Part shown: piece after piece, positions 1 to 10,808 of the stretch | How the letters are laid out: each line of letters starts with the position of its first letter | Position numbering within the stretch: the first letter of the stretch is position 1 | Position numbers and translations under genes: made by a program | Assembly: GCA_010015745.1 (NCBI GenBank) | Contig: ML978192.1 | Span: forward strand, 124,001 to 188,000 | Source: Setomelanomma holmii | Lineage: Eukaryota > Ascomycota > Dothideomycetes > Pleosporales > Phaeosphaeriaceae | Reading direction: 5' to 3' | Length of the DNA: 64,000 nt | Notes under the pieces: generated by a model | Seen by the model: only the letters and a program-made list of their open reading frames with translations | Told to the model about the DNA's origin: nothing | Databases searched by the model: none

Positions 1-425
1 GGTTGTATATGGTTAGACGGTTGTGCGTTGCATAAGACGGGAGGAGTGTAATGCATGGAACGACAGATCTATCAACGTCGCGCCACAGATCCTTACCGAA
101 CGGGCAAGCCTTCGTCACCGCCTTGAACCTGGTGTAGTCCCGGTCCAATCTGTGCGGTGGTAATGACCTTGCCTCACGCACTTCAACTCCCACGTTTGCA
201 GAGAGCACAAACGTCAGCCCTATACCGATAACTCTGTGGGGTACCGAATCATCGGTATCTCTAACATAGCCTCGATCCCTCGAACAGCTCAGCTTTTAGT
301 CCTCTTGACTCTGCTCCGACCTGTGGCACGGCCAAACGAGCCTCACACCTCCAGTTCTGCAATAGTATCAATACTTCCGGCCTTGCGAAGTTTGCGTCTG
401 AGTGCGATATCGCCCGTAGCTGAAC
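1..425. other. Intergenic / upstream of zinc-finger gene
   Basis: No reading frame here looks coding. The stretch probably holds the promoter and 5' leader of the zinc-finger gene that I start at 426. No clear TATA element was found. Confidence 0.4.
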
Positions 426-1580
426 ATGATGCTGGCAACTCACGATACGTATGGCTCATTCGGGCGTAGCGATGCCTGCTCTACACCAAAGTTCTTGTAA
501 GTCAAGAGCAGATCAGGTTTGAGACCTGGGGTGGCGAAGTGAGCGAAGAGGAAAGATGAGGTCTCCATATAAGAAGAAATTCGTGCCTCGTGAAGCTGGA
601 GAAACAACAAAGCATCATCACTGACTTCTTTAGATCTCTTCAAGAGATTGAAGCTCTTCCAAATCCTCCAATCGCGTTGCGGAAATCTGCCAGGTATAAC
701 AAGTTTCGCATCGTACCGCCATTAGTGTCCGCCTACCGCCCGCTATCTGGTTCAGGCATTACCCGCAATCGAAAGAGTTTACGCCCAAAGCAAGAACCCG
801 TTTCGCCCGTCATGTCTGGGTATAATGTGAGTGTGTAACACTCTTTGCCGTGCCCGATTGCTCATTGTGTACAGTATACTTCTGCTGGCCAAGGCAACTA
901 CAATTATGCCGCTGCCGCCTATCAAACAAGTATACCTCAATATACGCAGACACAGGTCAATCAGTACTATGCACAATATCAATGCTATCCTCCGCAGCCG
1001 TACCAGATTATTCCGGATTACTACGCGCAGCCAGTTCAAGCTACACAGGCTACCTTTCAACAGGCAAGTACTGGAGCGGCATACGACGCCCAGTGGCAAG
1101 GCCATGGTGAAAGTCTTGACGTGCCCATGACCACTTCCCAAGGACCTACAAGGCGAGTGATCTTCAAACCTATCATACAAGCTTCTAGCTAACTTTACAC
1201 AGAAGCAATAGCCGCACAAAGTACGTGAATTTCATTCCTGATTCACTCCGATCTGCTTTGGTCATGAAGAGTACATGCTCAAGACAAATCTGACACCTGA
1301 CAGAACATGGACATGTGATATTCCCTCGTGCACCTCTTCGGCGAATTTCACGCGCCTTGCCGACCTGCAACGGCACCAATCTACAGTACACGGTGTCGGC
1401 ACGCCCGAGTTCCCATGTACCGTACCACGCTGCAATCGTGTAGACGACAAAGGCTTTACCCGACGGGACCACCTAGTGGAACACCTCAGGAACTTCCATC
1501 ACATTGACATTCCCAAGCGAAGACCTGGTGAGCGTTCGGCGTTTCCATTTGGATGGCCCGAGGGCTTCCAGAGCCAGTGA
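426..1580 (+). CDS. Q/Y-rich C2H2 zinc-finger protein (spliced, 5 exons)
   Basis: Proposed exons are 426-496, 574-826, 875-1152, 1203-1220 and 1304-1580, which join in frame into about 298 residues. The middle (roughly residues 110-200) is rich in Gln, Tyr and Ala, like an activation or condensate-forming segment. The C-terminal exon carries two C2H2 units: C-x4-C with His-x4-His around WTCDIPSC..RHQSTVH, then FPCTVPRC..EHLRNFHH. A basic IPKRRPGER stretch follows. A role as a nuclear DNA-binding regulator is inferred from these motifs; no target is known. Intron 827-874 has a textbook GTGAGT donor and ACAG acceptor. Intron 1153-1202 needs a GC donor (GCGAGT) but has a good CTAAC branch and CACAG acceptor. 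The first exon and its acceptor are the least certain part. A minimal model would start at the ATG at 812. Confidence 0.62.
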
Positions 1581-3876
1581 GTAATGTGAGAGGACGAGGT
1601 GAGGAAGAGGAGGGCTGATGGAGTTGTAGGAGTAGTGGAGGTGGAAGTGGAGGTAGTAGCAGGAGAGTAGACGGTAAAGGCAGGGTGAGAAAGATTGAAA
1701 GGGGCAGAAGAGGTGGTGGAGCAGCGGTTCGAAGCAGTGCTGGACAACAAAGAGAGCAGCACGAGCACGAGCACGAGCACGAGCACAAGCACGACCAGCA
1801 AACATCGGAATCGACTTTACAACCCTCCTCAATCGTGCTGACAGCCTGGGCCTGCACTTTACGGCTGAACAAAGTCCCTCTTTTGATCTCAGAGACTTTT
1901 CTCACGCGGTTCGGAGGGATATGCAAGGTGATCAAAACACGGACACTGCAGGAGCCAGTGAAGACCGCCATGCGTGGGCGCCTTGACCCTTGCACTGTAA
2001 TTTGTCGCTCATTTAGCATACTGTCACTTTTTGGAATTCGATTCAGATAGCATAGCATAGCGATACGATGGGGTAGCTGGCCTGCAAGGTCGCAACGGCG
2101 CATTGTCCGACCAGAATCGCATACGTCAGGACGTACGAGCATACAAATCGCATTCTCCTCGAAGTTACCAATCATTTTCTTGGGTTTTGACGTCAAACAA
2201 GTGGCAAGACTGGCAAGACAACTTGTGCATGAGCGCCACTTCGCATTCATTACCCGTTGAATAAATCGTCTGATCAAGGAAAATACGAAAATAACCTCCA
2301 GGAGTCACTTGACCGAGCCTACCGGTTCGTACAATGTGATCTGAGAGTATACGAAACTCAAAGGACGGACATTAGGGCTGCGATGTATGTAGTCGGGAGC
2401 TGTGGAGTTCACGTATGTGATTGGAACAGCTCGAATCCTCCTATACGAACTCAGCTATCAGAAGCACGTAGCGCAGCCTAGCAGTTCTCAACCCCACGCA
2501 CTGCTCGATCGTCCTTAAGACAGCACCTCGAAATTCTCTACTTTTCCCACACATCTCATCTACCATCAAGCAGTAATGCAAAGTCACCCCGATCTTGCTA
2601 ATCGAATCATGTCAAGCAGCAGCTAAAGAGCGACCGAATCTGTAGCCGAGCCGTTAAGCCTCACAACGCCCTGGGACACATATAGCCTCGGAGATATTGG
2701 GATGATGGGACGCCGAAAATCGAGCACGTGTCAGAATCCTTCTACCGAGCACCAGAAACGGTGAACGGCAAACGCAGGGACCATGACAAGGAGGCACAGC
2801 TGAGCTGGACGAAAATGAGGCACAGTCGATGCAAGGAGTTGTGCGCAGTTCCTGGGCTCGCCTGACAACGGCCTGCGCGCTCGGACACAGATCTACTGAG
2901 CCTTGGGTGAGTGCGCGCAGCATTGGGAGCTTGCAAGCAAACATCGGTCGAAATTAGACTGGAGTCGAGTCTGCCTCGCTGCGGAGACAGGCACGCAAGA
3001 AATGTGTCAGTTGTATATTTGGGAATGGGTAGAGTCTGGCCGTTGAGATCTCGTCAGTGCGGCGTTGCCGGAAGCTGGGGCGTGCAGTTTTACCGATTTG
3101 CGTTCTACAGGACGAATGAGAGCAGCATAGGCTGCGGACAAGGCTACAACCTTCGAGTAACCAAGATCACGCAGTGTTCAACAACAGACAACTTTATTTT
3201 TCTGTGAGTACTCTGCAGTACTTTAGGAGACACAAGGAGCCTTAGTTCGGTTAGAACGCTGTGAATACGTTCTGTCGCGTTGTTGCTGATACTGTTGCTC
3301 GAGTCCGAGACCGTTCCCATATCCGCAGCTTTTCCTGCTATGTGAGAGACTGTGGCCTGGCATGAGGAGAGGAGACTCTACACGCGCAAACAACAGGTAG
3401 AAAGCAGACTGCGATGTGCTTGGCAGGGATTGTTCTTCCATGCAAGACCAAGCAGCATCAAATCAACTACGCATCCTCTTCACCTTTGACACAACGAGCC
3501 AGCCTCTACATCTCCTCTCGTTGCACAGAGTCTCAGGTAAAGTAGAGTCGTGCTGGCAATGACGTGTTGCTCGGCTAGCGCAAAGTCGGGAGAACATGTC
3601 TGGAATCCGTCTTTCGCATTCACACCTCCATCGCTCATGCACCTGTTGTCCGCTATCTCCTACACGCACCTAACACCCGCTGTCCGAAGCTCTGACTCAC
3701 TCATGTCTTTCAAACCTCACATATCTTATTCAACCACCGAATTTACAGAACTCCCGTTGCAATAACTGCATTCTTAGCACATTTCCCCACATTCTCGTGG
3801 CACAACTTGCTCTCCTTGGCTGCCTAACAGCGGTAACAATTGAGCGCAGACCAGAAGCCCCGGATTTTTCGTCACG
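1581..3876. other. Gene-poor stretch with possible 3' extension of the zinc-finger gene
   Basis: Directly after the zinc-finger stop, two overlapping frames look coding. A GTGAGT donor overlaps the stop (CA|GTGAGT at 1576), and a TGTAG acceptor at about 1630 would extend the protein into a Gly/Ser/Arg-rich tail. A different frame from about 1710 reads as an acidic helix, a Ser-Thr run and, after a one-base shift near 1800, an unbroken tail to about 1986. From 2050 to 3876 I see no convincing gene on either strand, apart from the leader of the IFRD gene. Confidence 0.35.
1760..1786. repeat. GAGCAC hexanucleotide microsatellite
   Basis: About four tandem copies of a GAGCAC unit lie within a longer GCA-rich tract. 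The unit length is a multiple of three, so all frames stay open through it: Ser-Thr, His-Glu or Ala-Arg repeats. Confidence 0.8.
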
Positions 3877-5389
3877 ATGCGCGATCTCCGCAGACAGGCT
3901 CTCGAGAGCCACAAGACTGTCTCGCGCAAGGCCCGCTCACGCGTCGCTTCAGGCGCATCATCCAAGGCGAACTCGGCAGTCAACTCTCCGGTGCCGTCGC
4001 GAGGCACCAGCCGTATACGCAGCCGCCAGGTCTCAGACGAAGACGAGGAATATCTCAGTGACGGTACAGCTTGGAGGTGAGTGCGCTGATTTCGCTTTTG
4101 TCAGGGTCCTCCCTTCCCCACAGTCGCAAGATGCTGGGTGATGTCATCGACCCGACGCGAACAGCGCGCTAACACGCTCCTCGCAGCACAAACTCCATCG
4201 ACGAGATCCTCAACGGCGAAGATGTCGCCATTTCCGAAGAAGCTTGGAAAGCCGAGCTTCATACGCGCATCGAACAGATTAGCAATCTCAAGCGCAGTAG
4301 CACGGAGGGTCGCGCTGAAAGCCTGAATGCCTACGCTCACATTCTCATGGCGCGGTTCGCGCGAGACCAGATCGAGGGCCACATGAGCGATTTGCTGCCT
4401 TCGATGATCAGGAGCATCCGGCAGGAAACAACCGAGCGTGAAGCTGTGTCGGCGTTGAAAGGTATGCTTTTCGCTTTACCCTGAGTCCATGCCTTGACTT
4501 ACCTACTGCAGCCCTCGCCGTTACGATACTGACCCTCGATTCCGACACAATCTACGACGATGTCGCCGATCAGCTCAAGCGATCCATGCAGTCGTCCGAT
4601 TCGATCGAGATCAAAGTCAACGCTATACACACTTTGGGCATTGCTGCCTTCTTCGGAGGGGCGGGCGATGACGAGACACTCGACATCATGACCACGTTTG
4701 TGGAAATCGTCGAGTCAGACGGTGCATCCGTGGAGGCTCAAGATGAAGGCAATGTTGTCATTGCTGCGCTCGAGCAGTGGGGCTTGCTCGCGACCGAAAT
4801 TGAAGATTTGGAGGAGGAGACCGAAACCGCCATCGAAGCCTTTGTTGAGCAACTCGAAAGCGCGGATGCTGGTGTGCAGATTGCCGCAGGCGAGAACATT
4901 GCCCTGCTGTACGAGAAGTCATACACCATCCAGGAAGAGGATGAGGAGGTGTCTGATACTGAAGATCCCGACGATCCCGAAGCAGTCAAAAATGGAGAAA
5001 AAATGGTCAAGCGCTATCAGGTCTATCGAAGACAAGATCAGCTACTGCACACTCTCGAGGAGCTCGCAAATGTGTCGACTCGGCGGATATCGAAGAAAGA
5101 CCGAAAGACGCTCCACTCTTCATTCGCAGACATACGCAACTCGGTTGAGAAGCCCACGAGAGGCCCGAGTTACTCTACAGCAATCGACCAAGAGAGCGGC
5201 AGAGCGTACGGAGGGGGCAGGATGAAAGTCAGAATCAACAAGAACTTGGAGGTCCGGATTGATAAGTGGTGGAAGTTGCAGAGGCTGAATGCATTGCGAA
5301 GAACGCTTCAGGGTGGTTTCATTTATCACTACGATCAGAATGATGTTGTGAGCACCGCTCTACCATTCTCCATGACGAAGCGAAGGTAG
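3877..5389 (+). CDS. Interferon-related developmental regulator (IFRD) family protein
   Basis: Exons 3877-4076, 4187-4461 and 4512-5389 give 450 residues. The N-terminus MRDLRRQALESHKTVSRKAR is the form I know from fungal IFRD proteins, followed by a Ser/Arg-rich and acidic linker. Residues of about 70-330 form the helical, ARM-like IFRD N-terminal domain, with repeated Leu-rich helices ending in an acidic EEDEEVSDTEDPDD stretch. The C-terminal part, ending in a basic KWWKLQRLNALRRTLQGGF segment, matches the conserved C-terminal portion of the family. In animals IFRD1/2 act as transcriptional co-regulators and ribosome-associated factors; the role in filamentous fungi is unclear, so function here is inferred from family only. 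Both introns are short with clear GTGAGT or GTATGC donors and CAG acceptors. The next gene, on the same strand, starts about 550 bases downstream. Confidence 0.88.
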
Positions 5390-5941
5390 AAGATTGTACC
5401 TTGGAAGCCATAGATGATTAGAACAAAGGATATACACCAGGACAGCAATTAATAGCAACCATAACATGTCGTCCGCGAGTCTTCGTTGCATGCATGACGT
5501 GGTATTACTGTCTATAGGGGGTATCACGGCAGACGGAGAAGAGAGCATGCTCATTCGCCCTTCGGAGCCCCGCGCTGCCCCTCAGCAAAACCAGCGAGGC
5601 TGTAGATACACTCGCATCTTGCGCTTCATCGGCACCATGTTGCGAGTTAAACGATCACCGAATCAATGCATAGATGATTGGTGTCCGTTGGACAAAAAAT
5701 GCAAGCAACGATTGACCGGTGGCAGCAGCTGCAGAGCGGGCTTGGCGCGGGCTGAAGCTGTAGCTTCGGCTTCATAGAAAGTTCTGGCAGCTTACGGTGC
5801 CTGGCGCTTTTTCCTCAGCCTCGTTCGACTTCATAGATTCCACTCCTCAAGTGCAATTCACCAAACACCTTCAGACGTCCACAAGCAGCAGCCGCACGTT
5901 CACTACACCACGAGGACTCCAATAGCTTCAATTGAGCAAAC
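5390..5941. other. Intergenic, IFRD terminator side and cpr6 promoter
   Basis: No coding frame is supported. The last 150 bases, rich in C, A and CT tracts, are typical of a fungal core promoter and 5' leader before the cyclophilin start at 5942. Confidence 0.45.
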
Positions 5942-7352
5942 ATGGCCGACACGAGTAAGCTACGTCCAAAGCTCTTGGATTTGGATTCACAGCCTCACGG
6001 CATTCCTTGGTGACACGAGTTACTGACCAACTTCAGAGCGCTCTCGCTGCTTCTTCGATATCGCAATCGGCGGTGTGAAGGCCGGCCGCATTGCTTTCGA
6101 GCTCGTACGCCGTCCCCATCAGTCTACTCGCATGTTCCTTGCCTGACACAGATTTAGTACAACGATACTGTTCCCAAGACCGCTGAGAACTTCCGTGTGC
6201 TATGTACTGGCGAGAAGGGCAATGGCACAAGCAGCAAGCCTCTACACTACAAGGGCTCAGGCTTCCACCGTGTCATCAAGGGCTTCATGATTCAGGGGGG
6301 GTAGGAGAATCATAACCCCGATGGCGAACGACACGCACTGACAAGTACAGCGATTTTACGATGGGCAACGGCACAGGTGGTGAGAGCATCTACGGTGAAA
6401 AGTTCGAGGATGAGAATTTCGAGAGACTGCACGAAAAGCCATTCTTGCTGAGCATGGCAAACGCTGGGCCAGGTACGTTGATACACAAATTGGAGAGTGA
6501 AGCGAGACATGTTTGACAGCGAACTTAGGTACCAATGGCTCACAATTCTTCGTCACCACCGTTCCTACACCGCACCTGGACAAAAAGCATGTCGTGTTTG
6601 GCGAGGTCATCAACGGCAAAAGCATTGTGCGACAGATCGAGAATCTTAAGACACAGAGTGGAGACAAGCCGTGGCACGATGCAACCATCATAGGTATGAG
6701 CATGCGCGCCATTCATGGAAAACGCTGATTAGTGTCAGACTGTGGTGAGCTTTCTGGCGATGACTACGACAAGGCAACCGAGAAGGTGGCAGACGTGACC
6801 GGCGACCCATTCGAAGACTTCCCCGAGGACCAGAAGACTGGCGACGAGGAGTGGAAGGGTGAGAACGTCCTGAAGATTGCGACCGAGCTCAAAGATATGG
6901 GCAATGCGGCATTCAAGAAGCAGGACCTCAATCTCGGCATCAAGAAGTACAAAAAGTCGTTACGCTATCTGCACGAGTATCCCGCGCCGCTCGAAAATGA
7001 CCCAGCAGACCTGTTCCCGAAGCTGAACGCCCTCAAGATCTCCGTCTATCTGAACTGCGCGCTTCTCCAGAACAAGACCAGCCAATACGCTGACGCTCTC
7101 GAGAGCGCATCGAAAGCATTAGACATCGAGGGCATTAGCGACAAGGATAAGGCAAAGGCCTACTTCAGGCGGGGTCAGGCCAAGATTGGGAAGAAGAGCG
7201 AGGACGAAGGCATTACGGATCTGAACGAGGCGATCAAAGTCGCGCCAGGTGATGCCGCGATTACCAAGGAGCTTGACGCGGCCAAGAAGAAAGTGGCGGC
7301 AAGGAAGGAGAAGGAGAAGAAGGCCTACAAGAACGCTTTCAACTTTGACTGA
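5942..7352 (+). CDS. cpr6: Cyclophilin-40 type peptidyl-prolyl cis-trans isomerase with TPR domain (Cpr6/Cyp40)
   Basis: Six exons (5942-5954, 6037-6104, 6158-6300, 6351-6472, 6529-6693, 6739-7352) join in frame to 374 residues, the usual Cyp40 length. Residues 8-175 are the cyclophilin domain; the catalytic region FHRVIKGFMIQGGDF contains R65, F70 and Q73. The position that is the cyclosporin-contacting Trp in cyclophilin A is H131 (TPHLDKKH), as is usual in Cyp40 proteins. Residues from about 220 to 365 hold three TPR-like helical pairs, and a Lys-rich C-terminus follows. In yeast, Cpr6/Cpr7 bind the C-terminus of Hsp90 through the TPRs, so a cytosolic Hsp90 co-chaperone role is a strong family inference. 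All five introns are 45-85 bases long. The first exon is only 13 bases, so naive gene callers may miss the start. Confidence 0.95.
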
Positions 7353-8140
7353 CCTAAAGGAGGAATCCGTGCATCGGCATGACACTTGACTACACAAAAG
7401 GAAGAGATCCTCTACCTCGGTCAAAGACTACTGATATGGTAAGACCGTGAGGTGTGAGAAGCTGATGCAGACATGAGAATTGAAAAGGTTCGGCCACGAA
7501 AAGTTTGGACATTGGTGTTCTCCATTGATAAACTTAATTCTCAAATCTACTACGGGGAGCTTATTACTATCACCAAGGGCTCAAGTTCCTCGACCTCAAG
7601 GCCTATGAATATTAACATATCACTCTCTCCTAGCACGTCTTCAGAAGTCTTGGGCACATGCAGACAATGTTTCAGGCACAAGAAGGGAGTATTTCGAAGG
7701 AAGGGCAAGCAGATTCATCCGTGGAGAGATTCGCTGGGGGGCATTGTCGAGGATGTACAGGCAAAGTGACCGTGCTCTTGCAATGAGTTAAGAATTCTCT
7801 GGTGGCTTGCTTAAATAAGGTAACTCCCCGGTCGTGTTGTTGCTGTAGGGTCAAAAGTGTGCGCAAACTGGTCATCAGCAGCGAAAATGCAACAGCCTCA
7901 GACACGTACCTTTATAAGCAGTGAGCACGCTTTCATGCACCAAGTACATATCTAACCTTTTGTTTGAAGGGCGCCACTCTAATATCTGATAGCCAGTGTA
8001 GTGTAAGTACCAATGCTCAGAGGATATATGTTGGAACACAAACGTCTTCTGCTGGCTCACGCACAGGTCGATACATGTCGATCAATTTTCATCGAAATGC
8101 GCGTACATACATATTACTAACAGCTCCTCTATGAACGCTC
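7353..8140. other. Intergenic between convergent cpr6 and icl1
   Basis: This is a 3'-to-3' intergenic region between convergent genes. It is A/T-richer than its surroundings, and no frame looks coding on either strand. Confidence 0.5.
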
Positions 8141-9954
8141 TCACTTAAATTGATCCTCCGTAACACCCTTGCCCATCGCCGCTGTTGAGCTAACTCCTCC
8201 ACTGACCATCTTAAGCATATTGTCCACGTAGTTGGCTCCACTCCATTTCTGATGTGTAAGCACATCGACCTTGTTGTCCGCCTCAGGCTCCTGAATGATC
8301 TCGCCGTATGCACGCATACCCTGCTTAGCATATGCTTTGGAGAAGGTGTCGGCCATGAGTGCGCTCTGGTGCAGACCTGCAAGCGTAATGAACTGCCAGC
8401 AGTAACCGAGCTTAGCAAGGCGCTTGATGTAGGTTTCTTGCTCGTCGCGAGGCATTGCTGCTTTCCAGTTGAAGGAGGGTGAAAGATTGTATGCAAGTCT
8501 GTCGCAATGTTAGTATGTCCAAGTCAAGAACTGTTGTTAAGAGCAACGTACTTCTGCTCTGGCCAAATGGCGTGAACACCATCGGAAAATTCCTTGGCTT
8601 GTGCAAAGTCAGGCAGCTTCGACTCCATCCATATCATATCGCAGTACGGCGCATACGCAACGGCGCGATTGATGGCGCATTGGCATCCACCTTGGTATCT
8701 GTAGTATCCCTCGCGTGTTCTCGCAGCATCCCAACTGAAGTAGACGTCGACTCCGGTCAAACCTTGCGCGATTGTGCGAGCCTCGGCATTGCTCTTGCCC
8801 TTACTTTGCTCCAAGAACTGCTTGATGAGCTCCTGCTTGTTGACATGTACACCCGCGTTGATGGTGTCGGTGACAGCCTCGTGGTAGAGCTTCATATTAG
8901 CCTCCTTCGTCCATGCGTCTTCAATGGCTTGTAGTTCGGCCCCGCTTTTGCCAGCCTGCTCAGCGGCATACATAAGCTCGCTCAATGGCTGAAGAGCCGG
9001 GTTGGTGCAGCCCAGAATGTAATGATGGTCACGAGGATCGATCGTTGATGTGATCAGAGTTGCAGCTTCTGAGTCGGTACGGGCGACGGCTAGAAGATCG
9101 GTTCCTGCTCAAAATTAGCATTTTGCTTATGGGCATTCAGAGGGTGCAAACTAACCCATGATATCTGCTTGAGCACGAATAGCCACCAATCGGTTGATGT
9201 GCTCGCTAATTGGTACCAGCACTTTTCCAGCCATGTGACCACACTTCTTTGTTCCAGGAGCTTGGTCCTCAATGTGAATACCTGCCGCACCCTTCTCGAT
9301 GAACAGTTTTGTGAGCTTCATGATAGCCGTAAGACCGCCGTGTCCAGTATCTGCATCGGCAACAATTGGTCGCAGGAAATCGGTGTTGGCAACCTTTGCG
9401 CGATCCGCTTTCGGCGTGGTGAGACGCTCTTCACGTTGCTTTCGGTCGTGAAAGAGCTGTGCCATGAACAGATGACCGACCTTGTTTGGCACGGTAGTCT
9501 GCGCCAGTCAGCCTCTAGTTTCGTTACAAACAACTTGATACTCACGTAGGGGTAATCTGCGAGATCTGGGCCAGGCTCATCTGTTGAAGAAGCAGTCGAT
9601 GATGCTTGCCAGCCAGAAACATAGACAGTATCGAGGTACTTCGCCATTTGGGTGACCATGACTGGGTCCAGACATCCATATGTGAAACTGGCATCTTTGC
9701 TCTGAATAATGTTAGCTTCTCCCTCAACTTAGAAATTGTGCAATTCGTACCTTGAAGCGGTCTTCCACAATATTCCAGAGCTTTTTCGATTGGCTGTTGC
9801 TAGGATACTGAATCTTCAAATTGCCTCTTTTCGCAACAATATCTTCGGCGGAGAACGGTCGCCTTGTGAATCTCCATCTTGAGTCTGTCCACCACTTCTT
9901 GACCTCGACGACCTCTTGCTGGTACTGCGCGTCTTCGGCGTCTGCGTTCGACAT
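8141..9954 (-). CDS. acuD: Isocitrate lyase (glyoxylate cycle)
   Basis: On the minus strand exons 9954-9751, 9701-9546, 9498-9156, 9104-8552 and 8498-8141 give 537 residues, the normal length of fungal isocitrate lyase. The signature KKCGH lies at residues 204-208 with catalytic Cys206. The metal/substrate motif DADTGHGG is at 168-175, and the C-terminus ends TEDQFK. The enzyme cleaves isocitrate to glyoxylate and succinate in peroxisomes/glyoxysomes, allowing growth on C2 compounds and fatty acids. Paralogous 2-methylisocitrate lyase shares KKCGH. I favour isocitrate lyase from the N-terminus (QQEVVEVKKWW) and C-terminus, with little doubt. In other fungi the gene is induced by acetate and repressed by glucose; I cannot identify FacB or CreA sites with confidence here. 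Confidence 0.95.
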
Positions 9955-10808
9955 TGTGTAGTAAGTCCGATATGGGCTAATGTGATTCGAAATGCAATAG
10001 AGCTACTGCAAAGTATATGTTCACTTGATCTCCTCTCTGTAGTGCAGAGAGAAAAGAAGGAGAAAGAGGGGAAAGTTTCTTTGATCAGCTATGATCAGGC
10101 AATGATGACACTTCGCAAGCCTCGGAACCAAGCTCAAAGTTTCACGCAATCAACTCCCGGGAAGCCAGGTCTCTTAAGTAGTAGCATGTGCGAGAACTGC
10201 ACCCACGCTTAGAGTAGTATAGTCTACTTGAGCATTCCAGTGCTTCAGAGCTCGGGAAGGCCCGGCTCAGCGCACCATTGGACCGACCGCCGCACCCGAG
10301 GAAGTTGAGGACGTGATTCAGCGCCAGAGGCTAGCGCTTGAGCATTGTCAAAATGCCCTCGGCCCAAGGGGAGAAGACGTTTGGCAAGGATGACTGGTGT
10401 CGATCCGGTGGAGAGGGGACTGGCGGAGGCATGACGTTGCCAATGGCTTGGGCTGAACCTCACCTGTTCATTAAATGCCAACGCTATCTGCAACACTGCT
10501 CCACACATTCCAACGATGCATGTGAGAATTGAAGCTTTGAAAGGTGGCTCATCATCGCGTGCAGCTTCACATGTCAGCTTCGCATGTGTTCTTTTGTTCT
10601 GTTGCGCAACATGTGAAGACGCGTTGGCGCATGGGATCCCCAGATTTTCGAGAATAGCGCTAGGTCTAAAGCAACATTACCTCGGCTAGAAAAAGTCCAG
10701 GGCGGTATCGAATGCCTTCGTCATCACGATTTGATTATCGATACATCGAAAGATCAGGCCTGCGAATGTGATAATGTGCATAGACAGTACAGCAGCCCTG
10801 GCGAACGT
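9955..10808. other. Intergenic: icl1 promoter and 3' flank of the DUF1365 gene
   Basis: The part adjoining 9955 must hold the promoter of the isocitrate lyase gene, read leftwards. No coding frame is credible. The remaining bases show no recognisable element. Confidence 0.45.
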
